A DNA stretch of 44,112 nt from Verrucomicrobiota bacterium (GTDB taxonomy: Bacteria > Verrucomicrobiota > Verrucomicrobiia > Limisphaerales > J093): assembly GCA_022710935.1 (NCBI GenBank), contig JAKLFY010000053.1, positions 1 to 44,112 on the forward strand, in the 5' to 3' direction. Under the pieces are notes generated by a model. The model ran no database searches. It was not told where the DNA came from and was given only the letters and a program-made list of their open reading frames with translations. Made by a program: the position numbers and the translations under genes. Of this stretch, positions 41,994 to 44,112 are shown piece after piece; the stretch's first letter is position 1; every line of letters starts with the position of its first letter.

Positions 41994-42758
41994 TCAGCGT
42001 GGGGCCTCGGACCCCCGCTGCAGTTCGTACGACAGGAACGACAGACAGTAGAACGCGGCGGTCTCGCTTCGGAGCACCAGCGGCCCCAGCGTGATCGGCA
42101 GCGCACCGGCGGACTGGATCAATTGCAGTTCGGCGGGCGTGAAGTCCCCTTCCGGCCCGACCCAAACAGCCACATCATCGGGAGGCGCCGGCCCGTCCTG
42201 TCGCGCCGCGCGCAGATGCTCGCGAGGATGGCGGGCGCCCGGCTGCAAAGAGGCGAGCAGCATGAGCGAGAAACGAGGCTGCGTGGCCAGGAACGCGGAC
42301 GGCGTTGCTGGGGCCTCGATTTCCGGCAGCCAGGGAGCGCCGCATTGCTTGAGGGCCTCGATGGCCACCGCCCGCCACTTGTCCACCACGCGCGCCGATT
42401 CCTCCGCCTCGGGCCGGGCGACACTGCGCTCGGAGAGAATAGGCACGATCCGGGCGGCCCCAAGTTCCGTGGCTTTCTGGATGATGAGGTCCATGCTCCT
42501 CGCCTTGGCAATGGCCTGGATCAGGGTGAGCCGGTAGGGAAGGCGCGGCAAGTCGCTGCTCTGACGCAGGGCAAGATCCACGTGATGGCGCCCGGTGCCC
42601 GTCACGTCGCACAACAGCTCATGGCCCGCGCCGTCCATGACAATCACGCGCTCGCCAATCCGCACGCGCACGACGTGCAGCGCATGGTGCGCCTCGGCGT
42701 CGCACAGCCGCAGGCGGCCTTCCCGAATCGCTTGGGGCGGAAGATAGAATCGGTGCAT
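41994..42758 (-). CDS. rsmE: 16S rRNA (uracil-1498-N3)-methyltransferase
   Basis: A 254-aa SPOUT-class methyltransferase that makes m3U1498 in 16S rRNA. It opens [18 protein letters not shown] with HHALHVVRVRIGERVIVMDG (the PUA-like domain), then YRLTLIQAIAKARSMDLIIQ KATELGA, where the family has its K...K.TELG segment. The knotted SAM site is at VWVGPEGDFTPAEL and LGPLVLRSETAAFYCLSFLS. The ATG at 42758 overlaps the dnaJ stop (TAATG), so translation is coupled to dnaJ, a common gene pair. Confidence 0.95.
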   Translation of the reverse strand: MHRFYLPPQAIREGRLRLCDAEAHHALHVVRVRIGERVIVMDGAGHELLCDVTGTGRHHVDLALRQSSDLPRLPYRLTLIQAIAKARSMDLIIQKATELGAARIVPILSERSVARPEAEESARVVDKWRAVAIEALKQCGAPWLPEIEAPATPSAFLATQPRFSLMLLASLQPGARHPREHLRAARQDGPAPPDDVAVWVGPEGDFTPAELQLIQSAGALPITLGPLVLRSETAAFYCLSFLSYELQRGSEAPR

Positions 42759-43906
42759 TATCGGAAGAAATCCTTGGCCCGTTCGAAGAAGCTGCGGCTC
42801 CGCGGGTTGACATTCGCGTCGCACAGCGAGGCAAACTCCTCGATCTTGGCGCGCTGCGCGGCGTTGAGCTTCGTTGGCACCTCGATCTGGACGCGGACAT
42901 GCAGGTCTCCGCTGCCATAGCCTTGCAGGTTGCGCACCCCGCGCCCCCGGAGCCGGAAGACAGTGCCGTTCTGAGTGCCGGGCGGCATTTTGATGTGCGC
43001 CGCGCCTTCGAGCGTGGGCACCTCAAGTTCGGCCCCGAGGGCCGCCTGCACGAAACTGATCGGGACCTCGCACAGCAAATCGTCGCCGTCGCGCTGAAAG
43101 ATGTCGTGCGGCTGCACGTGCAGAACAACATACAGATCCCCCGCTGGCCCGCCGCGCCCGCCCGCCTCCCCGTTGCCGGCCGAACGAAGACGCGTTCCCG
43201 TGTCGACCCCGGCCGGAATCCGGAGTTTGACCGGCACGGTCGCTTTGCGTTGACCGCTCCCGCGGCAAGCGCGACAGGGCTTCTCGACCACGCGCCCGGC
43301 GCCCTGACAGCGGGGGCAGATCTGGCGCACGCGCATGAAGCCGCCCAGAACCTGCTCGACCTGGCCGCGTCCGCCGCATGTCGTGCAGTTCTTGTGGCCC
43401 GAGCCGCTTTCCGCCCCGCTGCCGTGGCAGTGATCGCACCGGTCCGGCTTGGTGATCGTGATCTCCTTCTCGCAGCCCAGCGCAGCCTCCTCGAATGTGA
43501 TCTCGAGGTCATACCGCAGGTCCGCCCCGCGCTGGGGAGCCGTGGGATCGCGCCGCTCGCCGCCGCCAAAGAGTTCCTCGAAGATCCCGCCGCCGCCGCC
43601 GCCGAACACCTCGCGGAAGATCTCGAAGGGATCGTGGAACCCGCCGCCCGCCCAGCGTCCCCCCGCCTCCGCACGCTGACGAGGGTCAAAGGCGGCGTGG
43701 CCATACTGGTCGTACGCCGCGCGCTTCTGCGAGTCGCTCAGAACGTCATAGGCCTCGCCCAGTTCCTTGAACCGCTCCTCCGCGGTCTTGTCGCCCGGAT
43801 TCCGGTCCGGGTGGTATTTGAGGGCCAGCTTGCGGTAGGCCTTCTTGATCGCCTCGGCATCGGCCGTCTTTTCCAACCCCAGGGTCTGGTAGTAATCCTC
43901 CGCCAT
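42758..43906 (-). CDS. dnaJ: chaperone DnaJ
   Basis: A 382-aa type I Hsp40 that delivers clients to DnaK and stimulates its ATPase. The J domain (1-70) has the HPD motif at 32-34 ([12 protein letters not shown]). A Gly/Phe-rich stretch follows (about 75-130). The zinc-binding domain has four CxxCxGxG-type repeats: [24 protein letters not shown] and CRACRGSG. The C-terminal substrate-binding part includes [20 protein letters not shown]. Start [20 protein letters not shown] is canonical. It precedes rsmE and follows the partial oxidoreductase gene by 45 bases. dnaK and grpE are not in the window. Confidence 0.97.
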   Translation of the reverse strand: MAEDYYQTLGLEKTADAEAIKKAYRKLALKYHPDRNPGDKTAEERFKELGEAYDVLSDSQKRAAYDQYGHAAFDPRQRAEAGGRWAGGGFHDPFEIFREVFGGGGGGIFEELFGGGERRDPTAPQRGADLRYDLEITFEEAALGCEKEITITKPDRCDHCHGSGAESGSGHKNCTTCGGRGQVEQVLGGFMRVRQICPRCQGAGRVVEKPCRACRGSGQRKATVPVKLRIPAGVDTGTRLRSAGNGEAGGRGGPAGDLYVVLHVQPHDIFQRDGDDLLCEVPISFVQAALGAELEVPTLEGAAHIKMPPGTQNGTVFRLRGRGVRNLQGYGSGDLHVRVQIEVPTKLNAAQRAKIEEFASLCDANVNPRSRSFFERAKDFFR

Positions 43907-43951
43907 GGAAGCGGCACCCCCTTTCTTCAGGTCCGGAAAAGAAGGCCGAGG

Positions 43952-44112
43952 TCAGGCCTTCCGTCCCAGCTCAAAGGCCTTGCGGTTCATCTCCAGGAGC
44001 TTGGCCGGAAAGGACTCGGCCAAGGCCCTCTCCCAGGCCTCACCGGTCGCCGGCAGATGGCTCGACAGAACCCCCAGCAGGACCGTGTTGATCGTTCGGA
44101 GGCTCCCGGCCT
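43952..44112 (-). CDS. 3' end of a probable 2-oxoacid:acceptor oxidoreductase gamma-type subunit (IorB-like), partial
   Basis: Only the last 53 residues are present; the gene runs off the window. They read AGSLRTINTVLLGVLSSHLP, then a helix with AWERALAESFPAKLLEMNRK and AFELGRKA before TGA. The pattern N-TVLLGxLS, P..AWE.A, then a K/E..N..AF..G ending is what I know from the gamma domain of pyruvate/indolepyruvate ferredoxin oxidoreductases (e.g. IorB), enzymes that decarboxylate 2-oxoacids to acyl-CoA and reduced ferredoxin. With so few residues the subunit and substrate remain uncertain. It lies upstream of dnaJ on the same strand. Confidence 0.5.
   Translation of the reverse strand, partial: AGSLRTINTVLLGVLSSHLPATGEAWERALAESFPAKLLEMNRKAFELGRKA

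Overview
The window is a GC-rich chromosomal segment from a bacterium that is most likely a member of the Verrucomicrobiota, probably a Limisphaerales/Pedosphaera-like lineage. The main reasons are: prepilin-like proteins with the [15 protein letters not shown] helix start; an LpxC-FabZ fusion, which also implies a lipid A outer membrane; a DXS with a GDA instead of GDG cofactor motif, a trait I associate with the Planctomycetes-Verrucomicrobia-Chlamydiae group; many secreted proteins with Calx-beta, beta-helix or FYRL-type C-termini; and intergenic repeats built on 7-bp GTTGAAC-like units. This is an inference from protein character, not from a marker-gene search.

Layout. 231-5636 (+): a compact run of cysD, a cysN-cysC fusion, a TauE/Safe-type (TSUP) membrane transporter, and a PduS-like flavo-iron-sulfur protein translationally coupled to a PduT-like shell protein. 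It joins sulfate activation to a two-gene microcompartment electron-transfer module without any other microcompartment gene in view. 5695-19388: an accessory, exported-protein region holding a prepilin-like protein, a LolA-like protein, an alpha/beta-hydrolase fused to a GH16-like domain, a glycosidase-like TIM-barrel protein, a Calx-beta/esterase fusion and a 1536-aa beta-helix/sialidase-like protein. This region also carries at least two 3'-truncated genes, an RloB-like remnant and dispersed repeats, so it has been rearranged. 19393-23004 (-): xseB, dxs and icd. 23216-30775 (+): infC with a TTG start, a ClpX-like ATPase, an RsmB-type methyltransferase, lpxC/fabZ, a Clp-fold serine protease and a FadL-type porin. 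31004-38545 (+): one 2513-aa membrane-anchored protein made of two homologous halves, with a pseudopilin-like segment embedded between them. 38558-44112: a secreted protein, fabD-fabG, a small cysteine-rich protein, the rsmE-dnaJ operon and the 3' end of an oxidoreductase gamma-type subunit.

How the genes fit together. Housekeeping functions (isoprenoid precursor supply, translation initiation, lipid A and fatty acid synthesis, chaperone and rRNA methylation) flank a polysaccharide/ester-degradation type secretome. The most unusual items are the 2513-aa protein with its buried pseudopilin, the orphan PduS-PduT pair beside sulfate activation, and two dispersed repeat families. One repeat family (71 bp) occurs once in each orientation, 19 kb apart. 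The other (100 bp, 95 percent identical) is an inverted pair in front of two exported-protein genes, and in one case seems to supply the start of the signal peptide.

No rRNA, convincing tRNA, CRISPR array, transposase or phage gene was seen. All family assignments are from reading motifs by eye. No database search was possible.
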